Source: Zygnema cylindricum (Eukaryota; Streptophyta; Zygnematophyceae; Zygnematales; Zygnemataceae). From it: a stretch of 62,000 nt of DNA. The position numbers and the translations under genes were made by a program. Where the stretch lies: assembly GCA_037447655.1 (NCBI GenBank), contig JBBHKE010000165.1, positions 20,001-82,000 of the forward strand, written 5' to 3'. The notes beneath the pieces are model-generated. The model made no database searches, was not told where the DNA came from, and saw only the letters and a program-made list of their open reading frames with translations. This document shows positions 25,228-36,535 of the stretch, piece after piece; the stretch's first letter is position 1, and the number at the start of each line of letters is the position of its first letter.

Positions 25228-28200
25228 GATTTTTTTTAATTACTGTGATCCATACTAATTCATCTACAAATGTCAAAATTGTTAAAACAATTGTCTTTTG
25301 TCAGTCTTTTTATGGGGCGAGGAAAAAATATTTGCTCCAATTTTTTTGTTTTTTTCAACGAAAACATATAAACTCAATGAAGACAAATTCCAAAAACTTA
25401 AAAAAATTGGAATGAGATAACTATAGGAGTAAAATAAAAGAGCCCAAAGGAACAATTGTAGTCCAGATATTTGTAATCAACGCTGTTTAATATGTAGTCT
25501 TTGAAAAAGTGATGTTTGTTAAGCCTAGGGACAAATGAATAGATTACACATATTATCTCATCGATTCAAATTAAAGGTGGTTTTAAAAGTGGACAAAAGA
25601 GAAGAAAGGAGGAGGAGCAGTAGTGGTCCTTTTTTTTAAAACCTTTTTTTTCCGTGTGTAGTACGGGCCATAATATATTGGTGCAATTAAACTATGTGGA
25701 TCCATCAAACACCTTTTTCTACATACAAAACATAGTGTGGGCTATAATAGTTTTGGAACCATAAATATTATTGTAGACAACTTACAACTAGGATGAATTA
25801 TATGGATAAGGAAAGGAGAACAGTGCACTATTGTTTATGTATTTGTTATTTATTAATATTATTGCTATTCTTGTTACTACACTTCTTTTTCTAATTACAA
25901 ATATTGATATCATTACTTGTATTCCAAGTTATCCATGGATTTAGCATTGCATCAAAGAAGCTCGCACTCGATTTGAAAACTCAACATTTGAAAACAAATA
26001 GTTAAATTTGAATATAAATAGTTATATTTTAAAACTCAACATTTGAAAACACATAGCTATATTCGAAAATGAATAGTTATAGTTATAAAAATACAACTCG
26101 AGAAGACGGTGAAAGACAGTCCTTATTCCAAAACCTAAATCTAAAACCCTCCAAAAAGAGGGTTTTTAATTTTTCGAAGTTTACCTGGTTTTCGTTACCG
26201 ATAAAACCATCGGTTGGTCCGAGAGCGAAAAAAGTTGATATGTAAATAAGGCGTTTCATAGAAGACGTTTGTCGAAGACCTTCAATCATATTTTTTAACC
26301 CTCCAACGTTCACCTTCCCTCCCCATGGTTCCATAAAACCTTAACAAGATACAAACCAACTATATTCAAAAAACACAATTCAAAGCCGCCGCCGCCACCT
26401 CCTCCTCCCGCAAAAATAGATAATTTCCAAACATAATTTTTCAAAAATGAGCAATTCCTATACATTTTTTTCCAGCATACATACTTTTCAAAAATGGGTA
26501 AAATCGCATTCATACTTTTTAAAAAGTGAGTATTTTTTTAATTTTTCAACATACATACTTTATTCAAAAATGAGTAATTCCCATTCATACTTTTTCAAAA
26601 ACGGGTATTTAACCACACATACTTTTTCAACATACACTCTTCTTTCAAAATGGGTAGATTCCCATACATAGATACGCACCAAATTACATACATACTTTTT
26701 CAAACTCGTGAAAGTCTCGACTCCAGGCCTCCACAAGTGCTGCAGTATGGATAGCTACATCACAATCCTTGCAGGCTTCCAGAACGGAGTCCAAACTGCA
26801 AACATCTCCATAGAAAACCTCTACCTCGGGAGGAAAATCTCTTTGCTTACGGCTCTTTCGCACAAGTACACGAACCTGCAAATACGCATTCACAAATCGC
26901 ACTTAATTATTAAGATCAACTCATAACAGTTTGTATAACACATGATAATCGCACTTCATTCCAGAGAAAAGTAGAGAAAGTTTGTATAGCACATGATCCA
27001 AAGAAGGATTGTTACAATAAAGTTCAGGTGAGAACACCGCCCACAACTATTAGTGTGTTATGTTAGTGCATATACAATGATGTTGTTACTGGTATTGATG
27101 CTTGTACAATGCTCCCATATTAGGTGCGTTGCAAATTGAATCATGTTTTGCACTCAAAAATTTAGTTAATTTACCCCAAAATACGAGGCTAATTTCATAA
27201 ATATTACGAACGGTGTTAATGATGGTGAACTTCGCGATAAAAAAGAGTTGTGTTGAAGGGACAGCTTTTGAGAGGCAATGATTTTTGCGCCATTGAAATC
27301 ATTTTTCATCGTTCCTTATTTACTTGCAATTTATCTAAGAAGGTCCATACATCATTATTTACAAATAGTGTGGCTTTGAGAAGCCGATTCACCACTATGA
27401 AGATGGTTTTTAAAAGGTGAGTTAGAAAGAACTTTTCAATACAAAATCTAGATAGAATGAAAACACCCAATAGGAAAAAACGGTGGTAAATTAAGTGTTG
27501 TGTTGCACAATTGACAACAAGAACTTACTAATGGAATAAAGCTACACCATCCATCGCTACTAGGGTTGGTAAATTATTAATGATAACACTTTACTATATT
27601 TAACTACACTAAATATGCCGTGCAACGTTGCTCACCGTGGGCACTTTCTTATAACTTGTTACTAAAACTCGTTTACGATTTCGGATCAAAAAAACAACTT
27701 GAATTAGAATGACTAATTCTAACATCGACGGGGTGTGCACCACATTGTTCACCAACATTAGTAGCGATGGATGGTGTAGCTTGTTCCATTAGTAAGTTTT
27801 TGTTGTAACTGACAGTTGTCAATTTAGACTATCCCTTACCTTAAAAAAGAAAATTTCCAAAGTATTGCTTGTTTCATATTGAAAGTACCTAATCGTATTT
27901 GGAGCTTTTACACTAAGTCTACTCATGTTTCTAGATAAAATATGTGAATCAGATAATTTTGTGTCGTACATAACATTAATATGAAAAACGTGACAATTTG
28001 CAAAGGAGGACTGAGTAGCATTGCAAAAGCAAGCTATTATAAAAAACGGTCACAAAAACAACATTAATGGCGGTAGATTTGTGGTGTTAAATGTGACTTA
28101 TTTTCTCATTTCCTTTGTATTTATTTCCTCTAAACGAAGTGAGCCTAAATTTACAAATCGAAATTGGACAGCCAAAAATTTGTCTCATTATTGTTTGACC

Positions 28201-28873
28201 TAAATAGTGACCCAATGGTCCCGAACCTTTAGAACAAAAAATGTGGATTCTAACAATATCTTTTGAATGAAGACATTTAGTACAATTCTCACAACTATTA
28301 GTGTGGATTTTGGCAACCGTAAAGCCAATTTGTTAATATTAATCCACACTAATGTTGGTATAATCCACACTTGCTAGATGTGCGCTCATGTTAGCCCATG
28401 TGGTTCATTTAACAAATTTACTTATCTACTTAAAAACCACCAATTCCACTTGCATGGTCTAAATAATCATTATAAATTGCAGAAAAACATGGTCATGTTA
28501 TAAATAATATGTTCAAATATGTAGTTCGTGCGAATTATACGAATGGCTAAACTCTTTTGTGCATCTTTTTCTTTATCAAAATTCAAGTTAGTTTTTCGTT
28601 GGTAAAATTCGAGTTAGTACAGTTTATAATATGCTTTCATGTTCAAACGCTTGACACGTGTCATAAAAAAAATGAATGTGACATGTCACCGGCGAGGAAA
28701 TCCGTACAGTTCGCCTGAACCTGATACATACATCAGTTCCCTATATTCACTTGTCGAAGACAATCCATATAATGAGCGCCACCTGGCAGACTCACCGTAA
28801 AGCTACGTGACAGCAGTAACTGCAACAGACGGCCGCCAAGATAACCAGAACCTCCTGTCAACAAAATCTTCAT
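19117..28873 (-). CDS. extended SDR, farnesol dehydrogenase-like; disrupted and incomplete
   Basis: NAD-dependent farnesol dehydrogenase oxidises farnesol to farnesal. Exon 1 (28873-28796) starts MKILLTGGSGYLGG, the Rossmann GxxGxxG nucleotide loop. Exon 2 (26875-26696, exactly 60 codons) includes VFYGDV and HTAALVEAW. Exon 3 (from 26313 to 26185 or a little further) has VNVGGLKNMIEG and YISTFFALG. Exon 4 (24609-24480) has the catalytic YxxxK as YERTKWMAD, then VYPGVIYGPG. The last exon (19293-19117) encodes WAYTCDATKFELGY and the stop. Compared with plant relatives, about 110 codons between exon 4 and the last exon are missing. The interval instead holds a duplicate exon 2 (24293-24114), a truncated copia element and a 308-N gap. 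The exon 3 to 4 junction needs one leftover base, met by a weak GTTTTA donor at 26150 or by an unseen microexon. Whether the locus is functional cannot be decided from this assembly. Confidence 0.75.
19331..19638. other. assembly gap, 308 N
   Basis: A run of N between the SDR last exon and a (GGGAGA)n tract. It probably marks a region that could not be assembled through purine repeats. Its real length is unknown, and the missing SDR exons could lie in it. Confidence 0.95.
19639..19835. repeat. (GGGAGA)n purine tract beside the gap
   Basis: Nearly pure G/A on the plus strand, with GGGAGAGGGAGA units and scattered interruptions. It abuts the N run, which suggests that the tract itself broke the assembly. 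Confidence 0.95.
20752..23595 (-). mobile_element. truncated Ty1/copia gag-pol inside the SDR gene
   Basis: One 947-codon frame. Residues 1-210 are a copia-type gag. A CCHC zinc knuckle lies at 221-234 (CRYCRAPDHVIDLC). The aspartic protease motif is IVDSGASHH with Asp360. The GAG-pre-integrase region has FCSGCIEGKLSRPSF. The integrase core has Asp545 (HSDLCGP) and Asp608 (RRDNGGEY). At the third catalytic position of the DD35E triad, residue 644, lysine stands where copia integrases carry glutamate (GVSKRYNRTL). After VLVGYSTESKAYRIW the frame runs through a low-complexity segment coded by the CTCCCT tract at 21018-21080 and stops. No reverse transcriptase or RNase H follows, and no 3' LTR is visible downstream. 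The element is therefore defective. It lies on the same strand as the host gene, in the interval after exon 4. Confidence 0.88.
23596..23971 (-). mobile_element. putative 5' LTR and leader of the copia element
   Basis: Read on the minus strand, this starts TGTTGGAATTC, a typical copia LTR opening, at 23971. It has a TATTTAAG box about 270 bases in and then runs to the gag ATG. I could not place the LTR 3' edge or a tRNA primer site, so the LTR/leader boundary is undefined. Confidence 0.6.
23971..24478. repeat. 508-bp duplicate block, copy 1 (with extra exon 2)
   Basis: Appears identical base for base to 26553-27060. It carries tandem ATACTTTTTCAAAAATGGG-type repeats, the whole of SDR exon 2 with both splice sites, and part of intron 1. 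On the left it joins the copia LTR exactly; on the right it ends at the splice donor of exon 4. As placed, this exon is out of order. Confidence 0.9.
26420..26700. repeat. tandem repeat in SDR intron 2
   Basis: A degenerate unit of about 40-45 bases, core TACTTTTTCAAAAATGGGTA, is repeated about six times and runs up to the donor of exon 2. The same array, in part, is carried into the duplicate block at 23971. Confidence 0.75.
26553..27060. repeat. 508-bp duplicate block, copy 2 (native exon 2)
   Basis: The copy in correct gene order: exon 1 lies upstream and exon 3 downstream on the minus strand. Its end nearest exon 1 resembles a MITE terminus (CACCGCCCACAACTATTAG), a possible breakpoint. 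Confidence 0.9.
27495..27825. mobile_element. fold-back TIR element in SDR intron 1
   Basis: Long inverted ends: CTACACCATCCATCGCTACT near 27550 is matched in reverse complement near 27770. The arms extend outward through ACTTACTAATGGAA on the left and TTCCATTAGTAAGT on the right to about 60 bp each. The interior is AT-rich and non-coding. Confidence 0.75.
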
Positions 28874-29599
28874 TTCTACAAAAGAAAAAAACTAAGGAAA
28901 TCGACTACAGAGTTCCTACGGTGGTTTTTAATTCCTGTCTAAAGTAAAATTGTCTTCTGAATAAAATGTGCAGTTTGGCGTTCAGGATTTCATTAGTGCG
29001 GTGGAAAACCGTGCGAACGTTTCGCATACGGTTTCTTAGAGCGTTGTTCCATTAGGCGGTCTCAGTAAACGTCGAAAATTCGTTACTTTCTTTCCGGTAT
29101 CCCGCTATCGTTCGTACGGTACTAAAATATGTTATTTAGTTTTGACCGTTAAAATTTTCTTTGCCACATAAAGTCAAACTTCCTTCCGTACAAAAAGATC
29201 CAGTTTATTTAATCGCAACCGTCGGATCGATAACTCACGATTGTACAATGTCAACGCAGACAAATCTGTATTACCAAGTGCGAGTCGTCCGTCTGTCTGT
29301 CTCGTTTGTCTGCCCGTCACATTTTTAACGTTACCGGTTAATCTTTCCTTCACTTTTTTAACGTTTGTAATTGGCTGTTCCGCGGGCAGTCAACGTGAAT
29401 GCCGTGACACGCTTCGCCGGCAGTCAGCGTGACACAAAGTGACGTCATTGATGCCACCATGGCCGTGACGTGATCTTAACGACTGTTCGGACGGTGCCGC
29501 CGTCGTCATGACGTAAGCTTCACAATTCTTCCGTCTCACCACACCGTCTCACCACACAGCTCATCGTTGTTTAGTATTAAAAACATTTAGCGTAAACGC

Positions 29600-30122
29600 T
29601 ACACCGTGAATCGCTATTAGCGTGTTGGACGCTAATTGAGGTACCCTGTTTTTTTAGGCAAATTCTCAAATAGAATTAAACATTCTAAATGTTTCTACAC
29701 GTTATTTGAGGTACCCCATTAAATAGGATTCATGACTCCAATAAAGTGCCATTATAAATAGTGTGGTGTACGGTATGTCAGAGACGTACTTTTTTGTACT
29801 TTTTCAAGTATAAAAGTACAGAAAAGATATTCACGCTGTCCCGTAGTCGCGCTAACATGTAATTGCGTAAATATTTTCCGGCATTCACGGATGTCAAAAA
29901 AACGCGACGGCGTACGATTTGAATAATTTCGTACATGCACATTTTTTAGTGTGGAGATATTCTGCACCGAAAATTTTTACAAAGCAGTTTACAAATTAGA
30001 ATGTACGAAAAATTAGAATAAAAATTATTTCGAAAAAAAACGACATTCCCAATTAGCGTAAATAACGCTATTTGTTTCATTACGCTATCTATTTCATTAC
30101 GCTAATAGCGATTCACGGTGTA
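29600..30122. mobile_element. TIR element, TACACCGTG family, 523 bp
   Basis: Left end TACACCGTGAATCGCTATTA; right end is the exact inverse (TAATAGCGATTCACGGTGTA). Both ends are bordered by TA, compatible with a TA target duplication as in Tc1/mariner-derived MITEs. There is no transposase frame, so it is non-autonomous. Confidence 0.88.
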
Positions 30123-30378
30123 GTTGAACTGCATCGCAGATAATTAGCGTGCGACGTGACAAAAAAAGACGTATGATATTATTTCACACCGATTCATTCT
30201 TTCAGTGCGAGTCGACGTAGCTTTTCGTGTGCATTGCATCACGGTCAATCGTGATTGGGTGAAACCGCTTCTATTCCGCGCATTTTTTGAGACGCGATCG
30301 GGGCCGTCGGAAATCGCAGTGCCTATCTTTTAAGTGTGCACGTAGTAAAGATCTTTTATTGGCGTAAAGAACTGACGC

Positions 30379-30603
30379 TAGACGGTGTTTCGCTGTTAGC
30401 GTTAATATTTTTTACGCCACTTAAAACATCTTTTCTCCGTACACAGTTGTCCGATTTTCAATTGAGACCGCCAATTGGATCGTGAGAATCTTACCTTTCA
30501 ATATCAACCGTCAGATCAACAGTCCGACAAGTGTGTACGGAGAAATATTAAGTGGCGAAAAAAACATTAACACTAATAGCGATACACGGTTTAGAGTAGT
30601 AAG
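30379..30603. mobile_element. fold-back MITE, TACACCGTG family, 225 bp
   Basis: Inverted arms of about 65 bp contain CGCTATTAGTGTTAAT, TTCGCCACTTAA and CTCCGTACACA blocks in mirrored order. The central part carries CAATTGG and TCTTACCTTTC. It would fold into one long hairpin. Confidence 0.85.
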
Positions 30604-32268
30604 GCAATTTCAATTCACGGTCATACTGAGCCTTGAGGTTGCAATACGGAGTGACGAGAAGTTACCAGACAGCGCCAGTTTTTTTCTTCATGTATGCTTT
30701 CCTTTTGCTTCCTCCCTTCACATCATGATACCGCTGACACAAGGCTTGTTCTTAGACGTCGCATTTTACTCTGTGTACACGTGGCACTGTACATTGTAGC
30801 TACAGTATACTCGTTTGTCAGCCTCATTTTCAACCAAAGAAATATCCTGCAAAAACTTGCAGCTTTTAAGCCACGTAAAACCTTCACGGGAAACGGTGTT
30901 GGGTGTCCGTTTATGTACCTAAGCATCGGCCAGGGTGCGTATGGGAAACTGTTATGCGGTAGCGGGAGAATCGAGCAACAGCATTCTCGATTCTGGCCAG
31001 ACAAAAGGGAGAAAACATAATGTAAATTCTGGTGAGCATCAAAAAGCCCTTCTTCAGCTTTAGGAATTGATTTTTTTGTGGATAATTTATGCGAAGTTTG
31101 CAGCATGAGTTTCATGATCTTCAAACTACCTTCAGTAATTCGATGGCTCTAGCATTTGCAGTGATTTAAGCAGTGGACCATATCGAACTCTGTTAATATT
31201 TCTTTCCCCTTATGCTATGACCAAGTGTTCAGCATCTCTGGTGCCGAAACATGTTCTCACAACCAGGAATCATGCTAGGGTCTTTTTTTTTTTTGGTTTC
31301 TGTTGTCCTATCAATTTTTATCCTTTACTTTTTTGCTGTTTTTGGTTCCATCGCCTTCGTATCAAGACATAAGCATTCCACATTTCTCAGCAGTTTGGAG
31401 CTCTCTGTCAATGCATAACTGAACTTATCTGCTTCGTGTACACTCGGAAACGGAAAAGGGAATGTATGGAATTTCAGTCCCCTTAATGCATCATGTATCA
31501 CTATTGCAAATTTGGTTCGATTCAATAGTAACTTTTGCCAGTTCTGTGCCGTAAGACATTTTTCTATAAAATGGCGGAGACCCACTGAGACCTAGGTATC
31601 TAGTTGGGAGACAGAATATTGCCAGCGTTTAGAGAGAGAGGAGGAAAGACCAGTATATAGAGGGATTTGGAGAAGAAACAGAGAAGAGCTGAAAAAAAGC
31701 CATGCCAATATGTAACAAGTCACCGTTAGTTGGATGGGGTCATTTGATCAAGATATTAAAGGTTTTCTTCTTTTTCAAATGACTGTTCTCAATTTATTTT
31801 TCTGGAAATTTGCATTCGACCCCGCCTCAGTTGGTTATATGTAATGGCAAATTGCTTTTTTTTAAGGCATGAGAATGCTCTCTTCAAGCCGCAAGTTTTT
31901 CTGTTTCTCTGTTTAACTTCGAAATTTCACGTTAGCATGCCCATCTACATATGCAGTACCTTCAACTCCAAACTCCATCCAAAACATGTGAGAAAAACAC
32001 CAGGGCCTAAACAAACAACACTTAAGCAATCCTTTGAACCAGCCTGTTTATCTGCATTATACTTCGACAAAAACCCGGAAGATGCTGAAGAACTCTGAGA
32101 CTCTTCAGTTTTTCTGTTGCGTCATTGATTATTGAAGCTGGAATTATTTTGATAAATTTTCAGAACCGGAGGCTCATTTAACTGAAATGTTGTCTGTATT
32201 CAGTGTACATTTGAGTTCATTTCCCAAAATTTGCGTTATGGTGAGGGAACTCCCCTCTTGCAGGTGGT

Positions 32269-33624
32269 ATGTTGATGGAGAGGTTTCACAGCTTTCCAAT
32301 AAACGGCCTCATCCCGGGGCTCATGGATGATCTCGCCCTTCAGTGTTTGGCCCGAATCCCTATTGCTTTACGTGGATCGGTTCGGCTTGTCTGCAAGTCC
32401 TGGCGAGACGCTCTCCACTCTCGACAATTAGCGGAACTCCGAAGGGTTGAAGGCGTCCAAGAAAGCTTCCTCTGCCTCTGTTTGGAGGACAAAAGGAGAG
32501 CCATAGTCTGTAAGCTCCTGGACTGGCGGTTAGGAAGAATACTGAAACTTCCTCCTCTTGATGTGGAACTGACTGGATTCGAGGACTGTTGGTGCACTTG
32601 GGTGGGACCGGACCTTGTGCTCGGATTGGGGAAACGGTTTTCTAGTAGGCAGGAGGTGTGGGCATATAGCACGTTGGAGAACCTGTGGAGGTGTCTTCCT
32701 CCAATCGAAGGTTACCAACCACTGGTGGCTTGTACCATGGTACAACAGGTGGTAATGGTGGGAACAGCGAAGAGTCCAGGGGAGCTCACTGTTCGAACAT
32801 TAGACCTACTCTCCGGTACTTGTACTCAACGGGGACCTCTTTTACCGTGGCTTGACTCGTTCGACATACTTTCGTGTTGGGGAGACAGAGAAAGTATAAA
32901 TGTGTTGCGAGGTCATGTAAGGGTGGATGGGGCAGGCGAGGGAGAATTCCACATAGACAAGTGCTTTTTACGTGCTCCTGAATCCAATAGTGAATGGATA
33001 TCTTTAGACAAAGTCGCATTGCCGAACACTTTAACTCTGTCTTCCACATGGTGGAACCACAGTCAATGTCCGGCCGGTGCAGTAGTCGATGGTGTTCTTT
33101 ATGGATTGTGGGGAACCGTTTCTCAATATGAGGGTGGTGATCTATTCTGCCCAAGATCTCTCGAATGTATGAAATTGACGTGGTGCACCAGTCAGGGAGA
33201 GAGATTTTCACAACCATTATTGGACTGGAGGACACCAGACGACTCATTAGTTATACATAGTAGCATTGAAGGCAATTGGCATCCATCTGCTATTGGTAAA
33301 CTCCAAAAGCGTGTTGGTCAATGGGGCCCTTTTGTGAATGGAGTTATGGCATTGCCGGGGGGACTCTTGGTCGTGGCAAACTTTGTCACACGCATAAAAG
33401 TTTTAGGCGATTTAGGTGCCTTTTTTTTGAGCCAAGAGGAGCTTTACGTGAGTGAGATCAGTTTAGACAGTTTAGAGCAGGACGTTAGTTCTGCCTCTCA
33501 TGAAACTGGGGATCGTCATGAATACAGGTCGACACCTGATGGCTTTGAGAAGAATGGTCGTTGTTTTCAGATCTCAAATCTTGGAAAACTAACATACTCT
33601 CGAATGGCAATAGTAACCTTCTAG
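32269..33624 (+). CDS. F-box protein, single exon, 451 aa
   Basis: F-box proteins link a substrate to SKP1 in SCF ubiquitin ligases. Residues about 14-55 form the F-box: LIPGLMDDLALQCLARIP, then VRLVCKSWRDAL, the pattern of plant F-box/kelch-repeat proteins. The remaining 390 residues are beta-rich with tryptophan and glycine repeats such as VWAYSTLENLWRCLP and GAVVDGVLYGLWG, consistent with a diverged kelch-like propeller, but clean kelch repeats are not obvious. The substrate cannot be predicted. MLMERF gives two possible starts; the first ATG follows an acceptor-like CAG, so a leader intron is likely. The reading frame is intact. The next gene is convergent, 1.4 kb downstream. Confidence 0.8.
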   Translation: MLMERFHSFPINGLIPGLMDDLALQCLARIPIALRGSVRLVCKSWRDALHSRQLAELRRVEGVQESFLCLCLEDKRRAIVCKLLDWRLGRILKLPPLDVELTGFEDCWCTWVGPDLVLGLGKRFSSRQEVWAYSTLENLWRCLPPIEGYQPLVACTMVQQVVMVGTAKSPGELTVRTLDLLSGTCTQRGPLLPWLDSFDILSCWGDRESINVLRGHVRVDGAGEGEFHIDKCFLRAPESNSEWISLDKVALPNTLTLSSTWWNHSQCPAGAVVDGVLYGLWGTVSQYEGGDLFCPRSLECMKLTWCTSQGERFSQPLLDWRTPDDSLVIHSSIEGNWHPSAIGKLQKRVGQWGPFVNGVMALPGGLLVVANFVTRIKVLGDLGAFFLSQEELYVSEISLDSLEQDVSSASHETGDRHEYRSTPDGFEKNGRCFQISNLGKLTYSRMAIVTF

Positions 33625-34990
33625 AAAACTAAATGCCTCATATGACATTTGGTTGATGGCTTAGTGTATCACGTGTCTTTGCTCTAACATTCCCAGCTGC
33701 AGTTCACAAGACGGTTGTTTGATCTGGTAGAAACTATCGCAATTCAAAGCTCTGTAAAAAATCATCTGCTGCACGCTTCTGCTTAGGATTTTCGACTTCA
33801 TAAACACAGGGATGTAATATATTTGGTGTGCTATAAAGTTCATGGGTCACTCTACGATATGGTAGAACAAGATATATTGTTTGTTTATCAGCTAGGCTGT
33901 ACAGTCTGATAAAATTTAGTGAGGAAGACTGCCATTAGATGCTGGAGTAAGTTAATTGACTCATTGCAGGTCTGTATGTTTATCAGGCTTTTGTATACAG
34001 GTTGTAGATATCGTTTCCTAGTTTACTGTCAAGGCTGGACGTTCTCACGAACTTTTGGTGGCTACTAATGTTGTTTACAGATGGCACATATGAAAGTTGA
34101 ACGATAGTTCTGAGGATATTATGTTGCTTTTTTTTGGATTTACTTGTTCTGAGGAAACTTATTGCAACACGAGTTTTGGAGTTATTGTATCTTTTTCTTT
34201 CAGATATATTTTTTCTTTGAATTGTTTGTGCAGACCGAAATCTAGACAAATATTTAAGGACTACCTTGAAATACAGTGTTTAATAATATCTTCACTGTTC
34301 ACTACCTGCAGCTCAGAACACACGTGTTTCACATAAGGCCACCACAAGCAACATCTTTTACATGAGAGAATTGAATGTCCACAATGTTTTACACAAAATT
34401 ACAGAGACGTGTCGCACATTGACAAACAAACTTTTACTGTCTAAAATATATAATATGCTGTTGATAAATCAATAAATGTCATGGAAACTTTACAAAGATT
34501 CTCCAGTATTGAAGTTCAGAAATCCTTCATTTCGGCTGGATATAAAATACTTGCACACTTAGTACCACAAAAGAAGGGAAAGAGGATCTCAAAAATTTCA
34601 AGACCTGTCATTCGCTCTTGCCCATCACAGACAGTACTCGAGTGACAACTATTTGGGAGTAGTCCTAGCCTCCAGCAGGTTGGAACTCAGGATTTATTTT
34701 AAAAGCAGCGTCTTTTTCCTTTGTGAAGCTGCATGGAAAAGTCAACTTTTCTACCCTCTTTGTAACCTTTTATATAGGGAAACGAAAGACAAGTGGAGAA
34801 CATGTTGAGCCTTTGTTCACATAAGGGAGCCAGAATAACAGGTGTTGAGGGCAACAGTTGTATAAACAAAACCGTAGAAAATGGATTCAAAAAAACTGAA
34901 GAGAACAGAGCAACTGTGCATATCAGCGGTTGCCCTTTGAACCACGTGGAGAACCTTCACCTATTGACCTGCCGTACTTAAAAACATAAC
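33625..34990. other. intergenic region, no gene seen
   Basis: AT-rich sequence with only short unsupported frames. It must contain the 3' UTR of the F-box gene and that of the minus-strand gene that follows. Confidence 0.5.
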
Positions 34991-36014
34991 TTAAGTTAAT
35001 CCTGCCACACCAGCTAAGAAAATGCGCAGTTGCCGCTCCTTCACCAGCATCTCCAATCGCTCTCGTGTCAAAGACCTGTCAAAAATCAGCAATTCTTGGG
35101 AGGGACGCCTCAGACATTTCACTTCCGTACATTTCTGCAGTATTGACATCTACTTTCCCTTTTATAACAGCAACAGATCATATTAATCGATGATACAGGA
35201 CATTAATCACAGATCCACAACAACTACGTTTAAGCATAAGTTTAATGTCCAAAAACAATTAGCGACGCTATATATTGTCCCCTCATATAGTACGCCCACG
35301 ATATGCAAAAATACCCGTATAGAACGCGTACTGAACAAGGAACAATATGCAGGTGTTCAACTGTGCTCGCACACTAAACCTATACATTGAAGTTATGATT
35401 GCCTTCCTCACCTTCGTGTCAGACGAGCCCACCAGTCGGATTTTTCGACGGCGCGTTTTACTAACGGCCACTTTGGGAGAGCTTCTATACAAGCTGCAAT
35501 TTCAAGACAGCACACCATTCCAATTGGTAAGACGCATGGCGTAGTCCTCAGAACAGTTAACTGTTTCTACTGCAGTTCCATGGCTACACTTCATCTCTAA
35601 GGCAACTCATTAACATAAAATATAAGGACCTCGGTGGTGAACGAATTACAAACCAGGAAACATTATCCTAAATAACATGATTCACTAGAAGTATTTTCTC
35701 TGTTTGACAGGGATGCGCATGGTTCGATTATCACCTAACTTCTTGTAAAAACTATAAAATGGACCTGAAATTAAAGTGGCATTGTGGTTTAGTTTAACCA
35801 AACTCAACCGAGGAAAAGTGATCATGCGGCAACTTAAATGGTTACAGTTTCCTGAATAAACAAAGTCACGAGCCAAAACATGAGCTAAACTCAAACAGAC
35901 ATCCTCCACAAATGGAGCTGTAGAAGGAATGGGCATAATTGAAGGAGGCTTACATGCAACAGTAATGTCCCACAGACCTTTCTCGTCCGAATCTATTCCA
36001 AATTCCCCATTGGG
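34991..36014 (-). CDS. unrecognised gene, three in-phase exons, 5' end missing
   Basis: Exons 36014-35954, 35493-35412 and 35075-34991 have clean CAG/GACAG acceptors and GTAAGC/GTGAGG donors, and their phases (0, then 1, then 2) close perfectly to a TAA stop. They encode GEFGIDSDEKGLWDITVA, then CIEALPKWPLVKRAVEKSDW, then LTRERLEMLVKERQLRIFLA, ending in a short hydrophobic tail. The charged helical spacing looks like a real conserved protein, but I cannot name the family. The first exon here begins after an acceptor, so upstream exons are needed; a 10-N gap and purine repeats lie 230 bases upstream. Confidence 0.6.
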
Positions 36015-36242
36015 CTGCAGAAAACCAAGTCCCTCCACAGGTCAGCAGGAGATAAGAGTCTAAAACGAAAGAGCAGGGCCAGCCAATTCAACAGTAGATG
36101 ATTGGCGAACAACAGCTTTTATTCACGACAATTGACGCCTCAACATACTGTTGACAAGCCCTCAATTTCACACACTAATTTCAGAAACTCAATTTTTAGC
36201 AAATATAGCAATTAATTTTAGCAAAAGATTGTCGCGCCTTTC

Positions 36243-36252
36243 NNNNNNNNNN
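36243..36252. other. assembly gap, 10 N
   Basis: A fixed-size run of ten N, likely a placeholder of unknown true length, at the start of a (GGGAGA)n tract. It falls between the last visible NOM1-like exon and the first visible exon of the unrecognised gene; both genes lack sequence on the gap side. Confidence 0.95.
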
Positions 36253-36535
36253 GGGAGAGAGAGAGAGAGGGGGAGAGAGCGACAAGGAAAGAGAGAGAGA
36301 GGGAGAGTTGAATAGAGGGAGAGCGGGAGATATAGATAGAAGGAGAGAGGGAGAGTTGAATAGAGGGAGAGAGGGAGAGAGGGATAGAGGGAGAGAAAGA
36401 GAGCGCGAGAGAAGAAGAGAGGGAGGGAGAGAGGAAGAGCAGGAGAGAGGGAGAGAGGGAGAAAGGAGAGAGAGAGAAAGGAACAGCGAGAGAGGGGGAG
36501 AGAGAGAGGGAGGGAGAGAGAGAGTAAAAACTGAC
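36253..36535. repeat. (GGGAGA)n purine tract beside the 10-N gap
   Basis: G/A-rich on the plus strand with a repeated GAGTTGAATAGAGGGAGA unit. It follows the NOM1-like exon 7 donor in the transcript direction. Confidence 0.9.

Larger units (their letters stand above)
28874..32268. other. intergenic region between divergent SDR and F-box genes
   Basis: Contains two inverted-repeat elements (29600-30122 and 30379-30603) and then about 1.6 kb with short frames but no convincing exon. A CAG acceptor-like site at 32260-32263 just before the F-box start suggests a 5' UTR intron. The frame ending at 32098 has a short PKQTTLKQSF segment reminiscent of a PCNA-binding box. I do not trust it as a gene. 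Confidence 0.5.

Noticed and set aside
24720-26080. Intron 3 of the SDR gene, searched for the microexon expected between ENQ and the YxxxK exon
   Set aside because: Several short AG...GT segments fit by length, but none has a convincing sequence, so no exon was called.
30482-31124. Overlapping frames of 105-133 codons on both strands
   Set aside because: No recognisable motifs, part of one overlaps a MITE, and codon content is like the surrounding non-coding DNA.
31844-32098. 84-codon frame with a PCNA-box-like PKQTTLKQSF segment
   Set aside because: The motif lacks the second aromatic residue, no upstream exon with matching phase was found, and the frame lies in the probable leader region of the F-box gene.
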